From Chionis minor (lineage: Eukaryota > Chordata > Aves > Charadriiformes > Chionididae): a stretch of DNA of 64,000 nucleotides. A model generated the notes under the pieces. That model saw nothing but the letters and a program-made list of their open reading frames with translations. It was not told the origin of the DNA and searched no databases. The stretch is taken from positions 565,985-629,984 of the forward strand of contig VZSF01009119.1 of NCBI GenBank assembly GCA_013398295.1. Reading direction: 5' to 3'. Positions 1 through 10,860 of this stretch are shown in pieces. Position numbers and translations under genes: made by a program. Position 1 is the stretch's first letter; every line of letters starts with the position of its first letter.

Positions 1-2160
1 AAACTGCTGGCCCAACCACTCCAGCTGTGAGCCAGCATCCATATTCCTGGGGTATACTTCTTTCCATACTGGAAATCCACGTGGATTTTGATGGCAGTTA
101 GAAACCATCACACTTTACCCAACATGATGCTGAGATTTTCTGACCAATCAAGGAAGCTGCATCGCTCGGTCAGACCTTGGGACCTCTGACTGAGGAAAAG
201 TGACTCCAGAGCATGTTTCCAGACCCTTCAGCTTCCAGAAGAAGTGAGAACCACCTGACAATCTTTATTTGCTTTCCCTCTTGTAAAAGAGGAGGAAAAT
301 GTGGAGTTTTGCCTTTGTGGAGATGAAGCCTGGCGGTGAAGATGCCGATCCCGCAGCCCGGGCAGGATGCCCTTCCCCGGCGCAGGAGGGGAAATCAGAC
401 ATGTCCGCCTGCACCTTAGAAGGAGCTTTTCTGGCCTGTGCCTTGTCCCCAAGATCAGCCCCCGCGGGGACACGGTGCCGCCCACGTGCAGGTGCTCAGG
501 GGAGGTCACCGTCCCCGTGACTCCCACACCACGCGCATCTCAGCCGCAAAGAAAGGAATAAATACCCTCTTCTGCCTGGGGACACCTTTTAATCTTCTTG
601 CTAGGTTTTCATACACTAGTCCGGAGTCTCAGCTGGGCCCGGCGTGATCTCATTTAGCATCCCATCCACAGGGCTCTGCTAAACCACGGCTGCTATTTTA
701 TGCCACGTGCTGGTAGGGGCTGGGACCACCCTCATTCATGGCATCAGGGGGTCCCCACCACCCCACAGCAGCCCGCACCCTGCCCCAGAGGGGAAAACAT
801 CCCATGGAGGTGGCCACCTGGGACCAGCATCCCCAGTGCTGGGAAGCCCATAAGCTCCTTGCACACCCGCCGGTGGCAGGACCACTGCAGGTGGTGGAGC
901 AATGGCTTGGCGGGACCCAGGGTCCCACGCCAGGGGCTGTTCCGCAGAAGCCGCCACAGCTCCTCGAGCAGGTCTGGCCCTGCGTCCACAGCCCGAGGAG
1001 CTGATCCAGCCCCCGATGCGCTGCGCGTTGCCAGGTCTCCAAACACACACCGGACCTCACGCTGCGTGGGTAATTCAGGCTCGCGAGGGGGTTATTAAAA
1101 TCCATTCAAAGCTAATGTCAGCCATTTCGGTGTTAATGTCAGTGGCTGAGAGGCACAGCAGGAGCTGGGGGAGAAGGACTTTGATTTCCCCACTTTAATT
1201 TCCAAACGGGGTGGGCTTGGCAGGCAGCGGTGGGCGACGGGGAGCGGTGGTGGGTGGGGGCCTGCGGTGCCGCATCTCACGCCGCAGACGGGTGGGATTC
1301 GCAGTTTAATCCCATCAACCAAACATTGCACTCCGTGTTTCACTTGACAGCATCTATCCCTTGCCGACCGTTTCAGAGGCACGTTGGCCACCAGCATCCC
1401 AGCAGGTGAGTCTGCCTGAGCCCTCAGCTCCAGCACGGCAGCTGGGAAGGGGCTGACGGTGCCGCTCTGCCTTCGGGCTCCATCGGGTCTGGCAGGTGGG
1501 ATTGGGCATCGCAACCCAGGCACTTCCCATGGGATGCATTTGGGGTTTCAAACCCTCTTCTCCTGAGTTCAGCCCTGGGTCTTGTACTAACTCGCAGCCC
1601 CTCAAACCTGCTGGGGGTGAAAGCAGAGCTGGAATTTGCTCACGTCGGGCAGGTGAGTCTGAACCAGCCTCTGGATTTTGAAAAAAGCCGGGTAATTTCA
1701 GGATGTGGTTACCACCATGCAGGCTAAGATAAGAGTAATCGGAGCTTCGGGCCGTAAGCCGATTCCTTGTGAGTCTCAGGAAGGAATTAGCCCCGTCTCC
1801 TCCGCTCTGTGCTGCCCATCAGCATTTGTACACATGGGCGCACACCTGGCGGGAGGCTGCACCATGGGGACACGGGCGTCCCAACGCTTGCTGGGTGACA
1901 AGGACCCTGGGCAGGCACTGCAGAAGTCCCCCGAGCAGAAGGAGGGGCATGGAAAGCAGCAAAACTTTGCTCCGGCCATGGTCAGCAGGGCAGGTCTTGC
2001 CCTAACTCCTGGCACAGGCACAGGGGTGCTGGGACACCCGAGGTGCCATGCTGCTCTCTTTCCATCCCCAGGAGGTCCCTGCCCTGGTTCTCCCCTGGTT
2101 TCAGCATGCGTTTGCAGCAGGGAAATCTCCACGTTGGCTGAGAAATGCTTTGCAGTCTCT
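1..2160. other. Unique noncoding sequence, no gene seen
   Basis: This stretch is of moderate to high GC content with scattered CpGs. Open frames occur on both strands around 700-1105, 1095-1523 and 1705-2163. They overlap one another, have no recognisable domain, and lack convincing exon boundaries. I recognise no interspersed repeat. It is best read as intergenic or intronic unique DNA. Confidence 0.6.
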
Positions 2161-4100
2161 TAATAGCTCATCCTGGCTGGAAGCTCTTCCTCGTATGTAA
2201 ATACTATGTGTATAACAGTGGCCTCATTTCATACTATGGAAGTGCATCAGATGCAGCTAAACACACTGAAGATGGCTTAAAAGATCCAAGTTTAACATTT
2301 GGTTATGCAGTCTGAAGATTTCGATAAGTTTTTAGGTCAGAAAGCACTGTAACTGTACTCTGACCTCCCGGACAGTGAATTTTACCCAAGGATTTAAAGC
2401 AAGTCTGACCATTAAGCTCCATCCTTCCGACAGACAAAAATCAGCCTGGTTCATACGCAAGTAGGGTGTCTGCCGGCAGCAGGTTGATCAAAAGTCACCC
2501 ACATACCAAAGACCAAAATGTTGAGCAGCATCTCTGAAGGGCAGCAGATCCTGGCTGACGATACTGCCACAAACCGGGTTATTTTGCGTTAGTTTGTCTG
2601 GTTTGTGAAATGAAGGTAGCAAACAGTTCCGAGGTCAAAGTCACTATTCAAAAGCGATCCTGATACTGCTCTTTTCACCTAGAAAAGTGCTGCTATTCAA
2701 AACTCAACAGTATTAGAGAAAGGCAAAACTCTAGTGGTTGCCAGTGGTCAGCCTGATGGGTTGACGAGGTGGTTTAGAATGACAGGACCACCGAGACGCG
2801 TGGCACCAGCAGCCCCAAGTCCCATCCCATGTCCCTGCCCTCCTGCCCTGATCTTGGGATGGCCGGGGGAGAGGGGCCAGGGAGGTGGGAAGGAGCCGCG
2901 TCTCCCCACGGCCGGCATCTCGTGCCACGTGGCAGGTTACCAAGCAGCCGAGAGCGGGCAATGATTTCTTTTGCCAGTTTTCTAATTTATCTAATGAGCA
3001 AGAAAATAAATCAAGCTGACAGTCACCCAGGTGGTTTTGAGCCTCAGCTCCTCACAGTCCCCTTGTTCTTCCAGCCCATTTTATAACAGGGTTATAACCC
3101 GAGGACACGGCAATAACTCCTGCTGTAATCTTTTCTTTACTAACGTCACCTAGCAGATGGAGTCGTTTAGAGGTGCTCACGTTTAAATGAGTGGCTTGCC
3201 CTGAAAGGGACAGAGCCGGGGCTGCTGGCAAGGTTTTCGGGATCGTTAGCCTAGAAAATGCTTAGCAGGGGAAGCAGTTGGCAGGCAGATTTCACGGACA
3301 TGGCGCCGTTGTCCTCTGCCAGCAAAATTACAAGGCTGAAATCCTGGAGCTGGATGGGGCCAAACTGTTCACAGCAAACAATTTAATTGATGAATGAAGT
3401 GAATTGTCCAGGAGATGATTTTTAGTCATCTGCTCATTGCGCGAAGCTGGTTGGAGAAGGGTCCATGCAGTCGGGTGCCGCTGGCTACCTGCCCACATCG
3501 GGGACGGGCTGGTGGGGGCTCCCATCATGTGGACCTTCACCTGGGCACCTGCTCCCCAAATAAGCAACCCAGTGCTGCCAGCATGGCTACCTCCAGGCTT
3601 GCCAATCCAAAGACGTTACGCTTCCCTACAAGTGTTATTGCTCTTAAGCCTTCGTGGTGACACCAGTGATGGGACCATGCAGAAGATCTGGCTGCTTGAA
3701 AGGGAGCCTACGCGACGTAAAGATGAACAGCGCCAAACTAAACAGCAACACTCACTTTCCAGCTTCCGCAACAAATCCAGTGGCAATCTCTGAGGACTCT
3801 CCTCTCTAGCTCCCTGACCCCCTGCACAATGCTGTAATGGCTACCTTCAGAAGCGCCTTTCATTTGGTCTATAAAGTAAATTAGCTCTCCAGCTCTTCCA
3901 ACAAGAATAGCCATGAAAATGTACATTGAGATGAATGCTTGCAACCCTTGAAAATACCTCTTGCTTGTGAAAAGGCTTCTGAGAAATGAATAGAAGGGAC
4001 AATAATTACCAAAGAAGGGGGAAATATTGTTCATGCTGTCTGGGCAGCATTTGACCCAGCCCTTGCAGGGGCTGGGGAGAAGAAGGAGGAAGGAGGTAGG
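2161..4100. other. Unique noncoding sequence, AT-richer start
   Basis: Composition becomes AT-richer from about 2160 to 2760, then returns to mixed. No repeat family, RNA gene or credible exon is visible. The minus-strand frame at 3738-4121 is hydrophobic in parts but resembles no protein family I know and has no exon signals, so I do not call it. Confidence 0.5.
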
Positions 4101-4104
4101 AAGC

Positions 4105-4440
4105 CGAGACATTAATGGCAATCATTGTTCTGCGGGGAGCAACATCTCATAGCGTTCGCAGAGACCGATCCCACATTATTCAGCCTAATAGTTCTCAAAA
4201 CAAACTCTCATTCCTCTCCTTTGTGGCGGGCATGAAGCTTTCTCTGCAAGTCCCATTTTACATCTTTGGTAACTCAGCGCTGGATGGTATAACACTCAAT
4301 TGTGAGAACCCTGCAGGAGCCTTTGATGCAAGCATCTCCAAGACGCGGGGCTTATCAGCTCAAATAACACAACTGTCTTTTATCCTTTGGGTCCCAAGCC
4401 TGCTGTTTTGGCATTTATATTTGTAATTCATTGCCTGGCT
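4105..4440. promoter_or_regulatory. Possible conserved noncoding block
   Basis: A stretch of balanced composition without repeats carries SOX-like ATTGTT near 4122 and ends in an AT-rich stretch near 4415-4428. It has the texture of a vertebrate conserved noncoding element, meaning non-repetitive, not low-complexity, and rich in transcription-factor-like words. This is impression only. No alignment was possible. Confidence 0.15.
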
Positions 4441-5560
4441 CTGGGTCTGGATCCATCAGGACAGGCAACTGCTGTCCATCTGTCTGCACTGCTGAGATAT
4501 TTCTGTCTGCCCTGAGGGACCTGAGCACCTAAGCTCTGCTTATCTTCAAGGATGCTTAGGTTCCTAATTGGTTAAAAGTCACTTTGGAAAGGGGGTCTTA
4601 AGAGCTGCAGACTTGCAGATGCTTTCAAAATGACTACCCCCAGGCTGCCCATCTTTCCTCCCTCCCATCAGGGACCGTGTCCTCTCAGTCCCATCTGGCC
4701 TTCAGAGACGCCCGTGCTCCTCCAGTACCACCGTTCCTCCCTTCCAGACCAGCTCCAACCCACGGACCAGCACACCTTTCACCAGCACTACATTTTCTTC
4801 CAAAAAGGACAAATGAGTTGGAAGAAGAAAAGGTGAAAATATGATAATAGCTGTGGGAAAGGGCTGCCGCTACAGACTTGACAATGCTGGAAATGGAGGC
4901 TCGAAGAAAAGTTTTTCTCTGAAAATTACTCTTTTCAATCTCAACAGCACACTGAAGAGAAGTTTAAGCATACTTTTTAACACCTTTTGTACTCAAATTC
5001 CAAATTCACCTGTCTACCCAAGCAATAACAGAAATAATCTTTTTTTATCCAGCTGCACATTTTGCTATAGAAATTTGTTTCCATTAAACTATTCCCTTTT
5101 GTCCTTTTAAAAAGCGTATTTTAAATAATAACAGTGTAAAAAAAAAAAAATTACACACTACCCAAAAAACTCAACCCTGTCGACTGTGCACTTTTATACA
5201 AAAGTTATCTCTTTCTTTCGATGGATTGATGAAAACCCTTTTCATAATGTCAAGGTGGAGATGAGAGAGAGGGAGAAAATTCCTGAGTGCCCAGCACAGC
5301 TAGTCATTTCAACAGGAAACACACGGCAAACTCTGGTCTTAGAAAACCAAATTACAGCACCAACGTGAACCTGATGTTCTCTTTCTGCTTTGTAAAACAC
5401 AATATTGTGGAAGTTGGGATGGAGGCACACATTGCACTTCTCATCTGGGGGAAAAAAATGTACTTTTTCCATATACCTTAAATCTTAACGGGAGAATGTA
5501 AATTCAATCTTTAAAAATAAAAATTATAGCCATGATAACTTTCACCGCCACCACACTTTG
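4441..5560. other. AT-rich unique sequence
   Basis: Mixed, then increasingly AT-rich sequence from about 4840. It includes a 13-base A run at 5138-5150 and AT-rich DNA near 5500-5530. No gene or recognised repeat is seen. The short open frames here are products of AT-rich, stop-poor stretches. Confidence 0.5.
5138..5150. repeat. Poly(A) run, 13 bases
   Basis: Uninterrupted run of A, with no adjacent sequence recognisable as a retroposon. Simple homopolymer. Confidence 0.9.
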
Positions 5561-6480
5561 AGGAGTGCAGCAGCCGCAGCTCAGCCGTTCATGGTTTCCC
5601 CTGGAAGGTCCACGTTTGGCCAACACTCAGAGAAGAGGCCGGCCAGAAATCGCCCCAAGAACTGCAACGTGAGAAACGCAACCCTGGATGGCCGTCCATG
5701 TCTGCACCAGCCGCTTCCCTCTCAGAAATGAATGCCATGACGCTCCCCTTCACACTCCTCTCCTGGGGAGGATCTCCAGGTCTTTGAATCCTCCCCAGAG
5801 AGACTCGCTCCATCCACGTGATCCCTGTTGGCTCTCTCCCCTGGCCAGCTGTCTCACACCAGCTCCTTCTCTCGCTCCAGCGATGCAACTGAGAAGGTCA
5901 CCCCTTACCTTTGTGCCTGCGTCTCGCTGCTGGTTCCTGCTGGAGTCATGAACGTCTCCTAGTTGCTGTCTGCAGGGGCTGGGAGGCACGGAGACACAGC
6001 ATTCGGGATCCCACGAGATGGTCACCAAGGCCAGTACTTGAACTGCAAGGAAGCAAATGAAAACATAAGAGCGAGTTTCATCAGGGGGTATAAAAGATTG
6101 ATTGATGGCTTGATTAACGTGAAGCCATTCCACGGACATCACAGCTGCTCAGGTCATGGATCAGACACAGACTCAGAGTCCGGACGTGAATGGGAAGAGG
6201 ACCAAGGGGAGGCACGAAAAGAGATCAGCTGCTCAACGTGGTAACTCGGAGGGAAAAGAAATCCACCCGCCAGCGGAGGAGGGACCGTAGGAAACGCTGG
6301 AAGGGGACAGGGACAGAAGTAAGAATGGGACAAATGCCAGACAGTGACAGAAAGAGATGCAGGAAAGATGGATAGCTCTGGGCACGCACAGGGCAGATGG
6401 TACAAGACAGACATCAAAGCAGAGATCCTGGAGGACCGAGGAGTCATTGCCACCACCAGCACCAGCCACCCGGCACGGAC
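5561..6480. other. Unique noncoding sequence
   Basis: Mixed composition, with purine-rich DNA from about 6170 to 6450. A TATA-like word and a PBX/HOX-type word sit together at 6090-6109 and are listed separately. No coding exon is supported. Confidence 0.5.
6090..6109 (+). promoter_or_regulatory. TATA-like word next to PBX/HOX-type site
   Basis: GTATAAAAG at about 6090-6098, preceded by a run of G, resembles a TATA box. It runs straight into TGATTGATGG at 6100-6109, which matches the composite PBX-HOX binding word. Both are short words expected by chance in 64 kb. Their adjacency is the only reason to note them. No transcript start can be shown. Confidence 0.15.
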
Positions 6481-6850
6481 AAATTTTAATAAGCTTAATA
6501 ATCACCCTTACACCTGGGGATTGGTCTCGTAAATGTGTTTTTAAATCTTAATTGTGATTTTATTGTCCTCATTGGTTGCTTCCAACCCCCTCTCTGATCT
6601 TCTTTTAGTTCCAGATGCCCAGCTGGCCCCGGCGCCCTACGCTCACCACTGCTGTCAAGCTCCTGCTCACCTGTGATGCCAGACAACCAGTACGGCAAGA
6701 AGAAGTGACACTAATAGTAACAGTACTCATCATTGTGATATTCAATGTCTTGTTTTATTATCATCAACATAATAATAATAATAGCAATATTAGTGACAAC
6801 CATTTTATTATTCCTCCTGTTAGTAATAGTCAGACATGACCATGAGTATT
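6481..6850. promoter_or_regulatory. AT-rich block with ATA/TAA runs, possible regulatory DNA
   Basis: AT-rich DNA with a short (AAT)n run near 6768-6783 and several TTATTA words. It could be a conserved noncoding element or simple AT-rich filler. I cannot separate these without alignment. Confidence 0.15.
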
Positions 6851-9240
6851 GCAGAAAGACAACACAAATCCGCTGCAAGATCTAGGAGAACAGGGCAGTT
6901 AATTAAACGTCAGAGTGATGGACAGAGCTGGGACAAGCCTGGAACAATATGAGAGAGCTGGACAACCTCTGACAAGCGCAGGGAGATGGATGGATCTGGG
7001 ACACGTCCCAGACCTCTCCTCCAGCGGAGGCAGAACCCTCCTACCTACACGCATCTTTAAACACAACATTGCTCCCTGCTCTGTCGCTGTTTCCTTGCAG
7101 GTGAGGAGATGTTCTGGAGGAAACTGTCTTCCCAGCCGTGTCACCAATCACAGTTTGATCTGGTGACATTTTGTCACCTCCAAACGGTGCAAAGAAAATA
7201 AAGAGCCCCATTGAAAACAACAGCATCTTAAATGTGGTTTTTAACCAGCATGTGTGTGAACTCACAGCAGGTAGGGTTTTTTTCGCAAAAGCTTTCTTCT
7301 CATTTTCCAAACTAGACATTCGCAAGAGAGGCAGGCGGAGGACAGCGATCAGGGAGAGAGAATGGCAGCCGGAGGGCGTTGCAAAACTCCAAGAATAAAT
7401 ATTACAGAAGAAAAGCAAGCCTGTGACAGATACCGGGCAATCTGTAAGTCATCAGGAGAGTGGAGACCATAATAGACTAATCAATCAGGCAGACAAGGGT
7501 GAGAAGTGTCACGAGGAGGCAATAGGTAGTTGGAGGTCAGTTATGAAATATAATCTCTAAATTGGAAGGAGAAGGACAGTCGCACAAGAACAATGATAGG
7601 TATTTGAATGCAGGTAGGCGAATGTTGGATTGGCGATTTCCAGGAGAGTGAATGTCGGATGAGAATATTACGGGGGTAAGAAAAAATAACCTGGTATTTT
7701 AGAGATGGGCACACATTCTGTGAAGTGAAAGGCTGAACTGGCGAGACTTTAAAGTGTAGCTCCATTTCAGAAAATGCTGTTGAAAGGCAGACGGTGTGGC
7801 TCCCTGTTGCTTGTTCCTCTGGGTTTCCAGACAAAGTTTGTCAGGTTAGGAGCAAAAAAAAGTGATGCTGTTCCTAAGCGGAAGTCCTGCAAATACCACC
7901 CGGGATCTGAAAGCCAAGCCAGATCCCTTCTAGCTTGTGCTTTCTCATCAGTGATCCTGGCACGCGTAATCTCTAATCTAGTTAGCTAAGATGCAGAGAA
8001 GCTGCACGCTGCCACGCATGAGAAGATGGGGGTTCTGCAGGTGAATTTAATTAGTCTTTCCACAGAGAAAGTGGGAGTCAATAAAGCACAACTCACTCTC
8101 CATTAGCTCTGCGGGCTGCTCAGTGACAAGAAGAATTCAAGCGGCATCATTTACTTCTCTTGCTCAGCTAAGCAGGTAGAGTACCAATTCGCCCAAGGAA
8201 AAACTTGACTTAACGTGAAGTCATTTCTACCAACACTTTTCTGACCTTAACTACGTACTGCAATGGCATCACACAGTCCTTCCATCCACAGTACCTGTAC
8301 AACAGGTACACCCAAGCAATTAGAGCTGAATGAACAATTCGTAATGAATAACCTGCCTGGCAAACTTCACCTTGTTTTATGCTCATGAAACGTTCACATG
8401 CAGATTGCAAAGTTCTCACAATTCTTTGTTAATGGAAATAACTTGCCATTTTCCCCCGTAGGCAAACAGCACTGTCACAGTTCATGGAGACCAGTCCATG
8501 CCCAAAAGGCAGGTTGCACTCATGCCTTCTGCTGGCCACGAGGTGCTGTCTCAGTTCCCCCAATGGGTGAGGGACTGGGACGGCTCCAAGAATTGCAAAT
8601 CAGGACTGTTGCCTCTCTCTTATTTGAAATTCCCTTTTGCCAAACCAGTCGGCATTACCGGACGGCACATTTACTGGACGGCACATTCACTGGACCAAAT
8701 ATCAGCCATGGATGTGGGTAACGTGGAACAGAGCCAGCTGGGGTCCTTCTACAGCTCATGGACAGGGCCAGGTATCTTCAGAGGCTGCTGGAGAGGTGGA
8801 CACCAAGGACACGCTGGAAAAGCTGGAGACCTTAAGATGAAGAGCCCGACTGCCTTAAACCCCGTGCTTCACTCTCCCCGCCCAGGGCTGGCCGGGACGG
8901 GCCCGATCCTGCAGAGAAAGGGGCACCAATTTGCAGCCCAGGGGGTGGCACAGCCTCGCGTGAGGCTGGACCAAGGGCTGGCAGCTGACCCGCCTGGTTG
9001 CTAATGAAGCCAAGAACAATGTGTGCTCTAACGGACCGAGACACGCAGGGAGATAAGAGAGTGCGGGGCAATAAATCAGGTTTTCAAAGCAGAGCATATT
9101 AGGAGATCAATGGGACAGATATTAGACCGAAGGAGCAAGCACCGAAGAGACAGGAGCAATTCTGTTCCTCCTCCTTCCCCCCGTTGCTAAGGAATTTTTT
9201 TTTTTCCCCCATTTAATAACATCCTCGTTGTTTTTAAATG
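6851..9240. other. Unique noncoding sequence
   Basis: Mixed composition and no recognised interspersed repeat. An ATCAATCA word lies at 7480-7487. Open frames such as 8498-9004 (plus strand, 168 codons) overlap frames on the other strand and contain no domain. A small tandem repeat at 8657-8696 is listed separately. Confidence 0.55.
8657..8696 (+). repeat. 16-bp tandem repeat, 2.5 copies
   Basis: The unit ACYGGACGGCACATTY occurs at 8657-8672 and 8673-8688, followed by a partial third copy. Copies differ at two positions. It is a short local duplication with no known function. Confidence 0.85.
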
Positions 9241-9706
9241 AGCAGCAAAGCCAGTGGTTTCCACGTGGCATTAGCAATGTGTTTGTGAAAGGGAAAGCGA
9301 CTGGCTCCTAGCAGGATTTGATAAAAGCCTCTCCAAGCTCCGAGTGATTTACAGCTCGGGAAAACAAACACGGACTGATACAAATGCAGCGAGAGGCAAC
9401 GACGGCACCAACATCCAGGTACACTCAATTACCAATTCATCAGCCCAAGTGAAGTTGAAGGGCTTTTCAAACTCTACACGGCTCTAAATTAAAGGAAATC
9501 TTTAGATGGATAGCATTTGGCAATAGGGGGAGAAGAAGACTAATTTGTTGATCTTCAGCTCAGGAGCCCTTTCGCAGGCGAAGGGCCACGGGTGAGGGGG
9601 CAGGCGGCAGCTCCCGCTCCCCACCAGAGTCCGGGGAAAGGACCAAACATCAGGACGCCTTTCGGGCGCTGCTGCAAAGCTGCCGGCACACACCCCGCCT
9701 CCCTCT
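9241..9706. other. Unique noncoding sequence
   Basis: Mixed composition, becoming GC-rich after 9550. No repeat or gene recognised. Confidence 0.5.
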
Positions 9707-9758
9707 CCCCCCCCCCGTCACCATGCCATGNCCCCCCCCCCCCCGTCACCATGCCATG
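9707..9758 (+). other. Assembly scar: C-run and 14-bp flank repeated around an N
   Basis: A run of 10 C followed by GTCACCATGCCATG (9707-9730) is followed by a single N at 9731. The same pattern then repeats with 13 C (9732-9758). Identical sequence on both sides of one N at a homopolymer is the signature of two contig ends or a polished gap that failed to merge. The true genome probably has one copy. Confidence 0.75.
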
Positions 9759-10860
9759 CCCCAGTCCCCAAACAGTCTTTTTTTTTCCTGTCTCTACTAG
9801 AAACACGGCTTTCGCTGCCCTGCAGGTATTTATGGCAAAGCTGTGGAAAATAACCGATTTTTTGGATCACTGGCCGAACTGAAAAAAATGGAGGAAAAAA
9901 AAATCACTGCACAGTGACCCCAAATTGGAATTGCCCAGGCTCTCCATCGCAAAATATATATAGAAAAAAATATATATCTATGGTCAACCAATTGTTTAAT
10001 TCGATCTGAAACTAACTCATGGGGAATGTCATTTTTCCCTCCATCCTCTGCCTAGAAACTCATTTTTTTTTCCCACAAAGAGATGATTTACAGCTTCCCA
10101 GCTCCACGCTCCAGCAGCACTGACACCGTCATGGCGTTCGGTACCTTCCCCCCGTTGCACGAAGCTCCTCAGTGGTGGGGGACGGGGCCCTTCGGTGCTG
10201 TTGTGAGAAAAACTCGGAGGCAGCTGGGGGTAGCGACAACATCGCAGGAACAGAGGGAGTCCGGCTGCCAAAAGACTGCGGGAAACTCTTTGTTAATTGT
10301 TCATGCGGAAACTGTTTTCATTTTGGTGTCTAATTGATATCTTGGGGAAACGGCATCTTCGGAAAAGACAGCGCATCCTCCCCAGGCTCTGCCTGTGCGT
10401 GCTCAGGCGAGGGGCCCCGCGCTGCCTGCGCCGATGGAGCCACTTGCTGCCCCCCGTGCTGTCCCGGTGCCCCCACTCCACGTCATCACCCTGCGGGTTC
10501 GGAGAGCTGAATCCCCCTGAGAGCACTGCGGGGCTGGAAGGGCGGGTGCGGAGCTCAAACCTTCGGCAGAGAGGACACTTTGGAGAGTTTTGCACCCAGA
10601 GATGCCCGTTCATTAGCAAGGAGAGCTGCGTCAGCCACCAGTCGCTACTCGGGGGTAGGAACTGCCGCATCCCTATGGGAGCTGCCAGCAGCATCCCTCC
10701 TCCTGCCAGAAGGAGCGTGGAGCCCTTAATTTCCCGCTGGATGCCAGCCCTCCACCCTCCTCTTTCCTTAGGCCTCCTCCAAAGACAGCAGCCATCGCTC
10801 ACACACGCAGCTCCAAGGATGGCTCTGAACTATTTAAAAGCACAGCAGGTATTTTAATTA
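9759..10860. other. Unique noncoding sequence, GC-rich in its second half
   Basis: A short AT-rich patch with TATATA words (about 9953-9980) is followed by GC-rich DNA from 10100. Frames of 169-186 codons on opposite strands at 10293-10857 cover the same DNA and are not supported as coding. No interspersed repeat is recognised. Confidence 0.5.
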
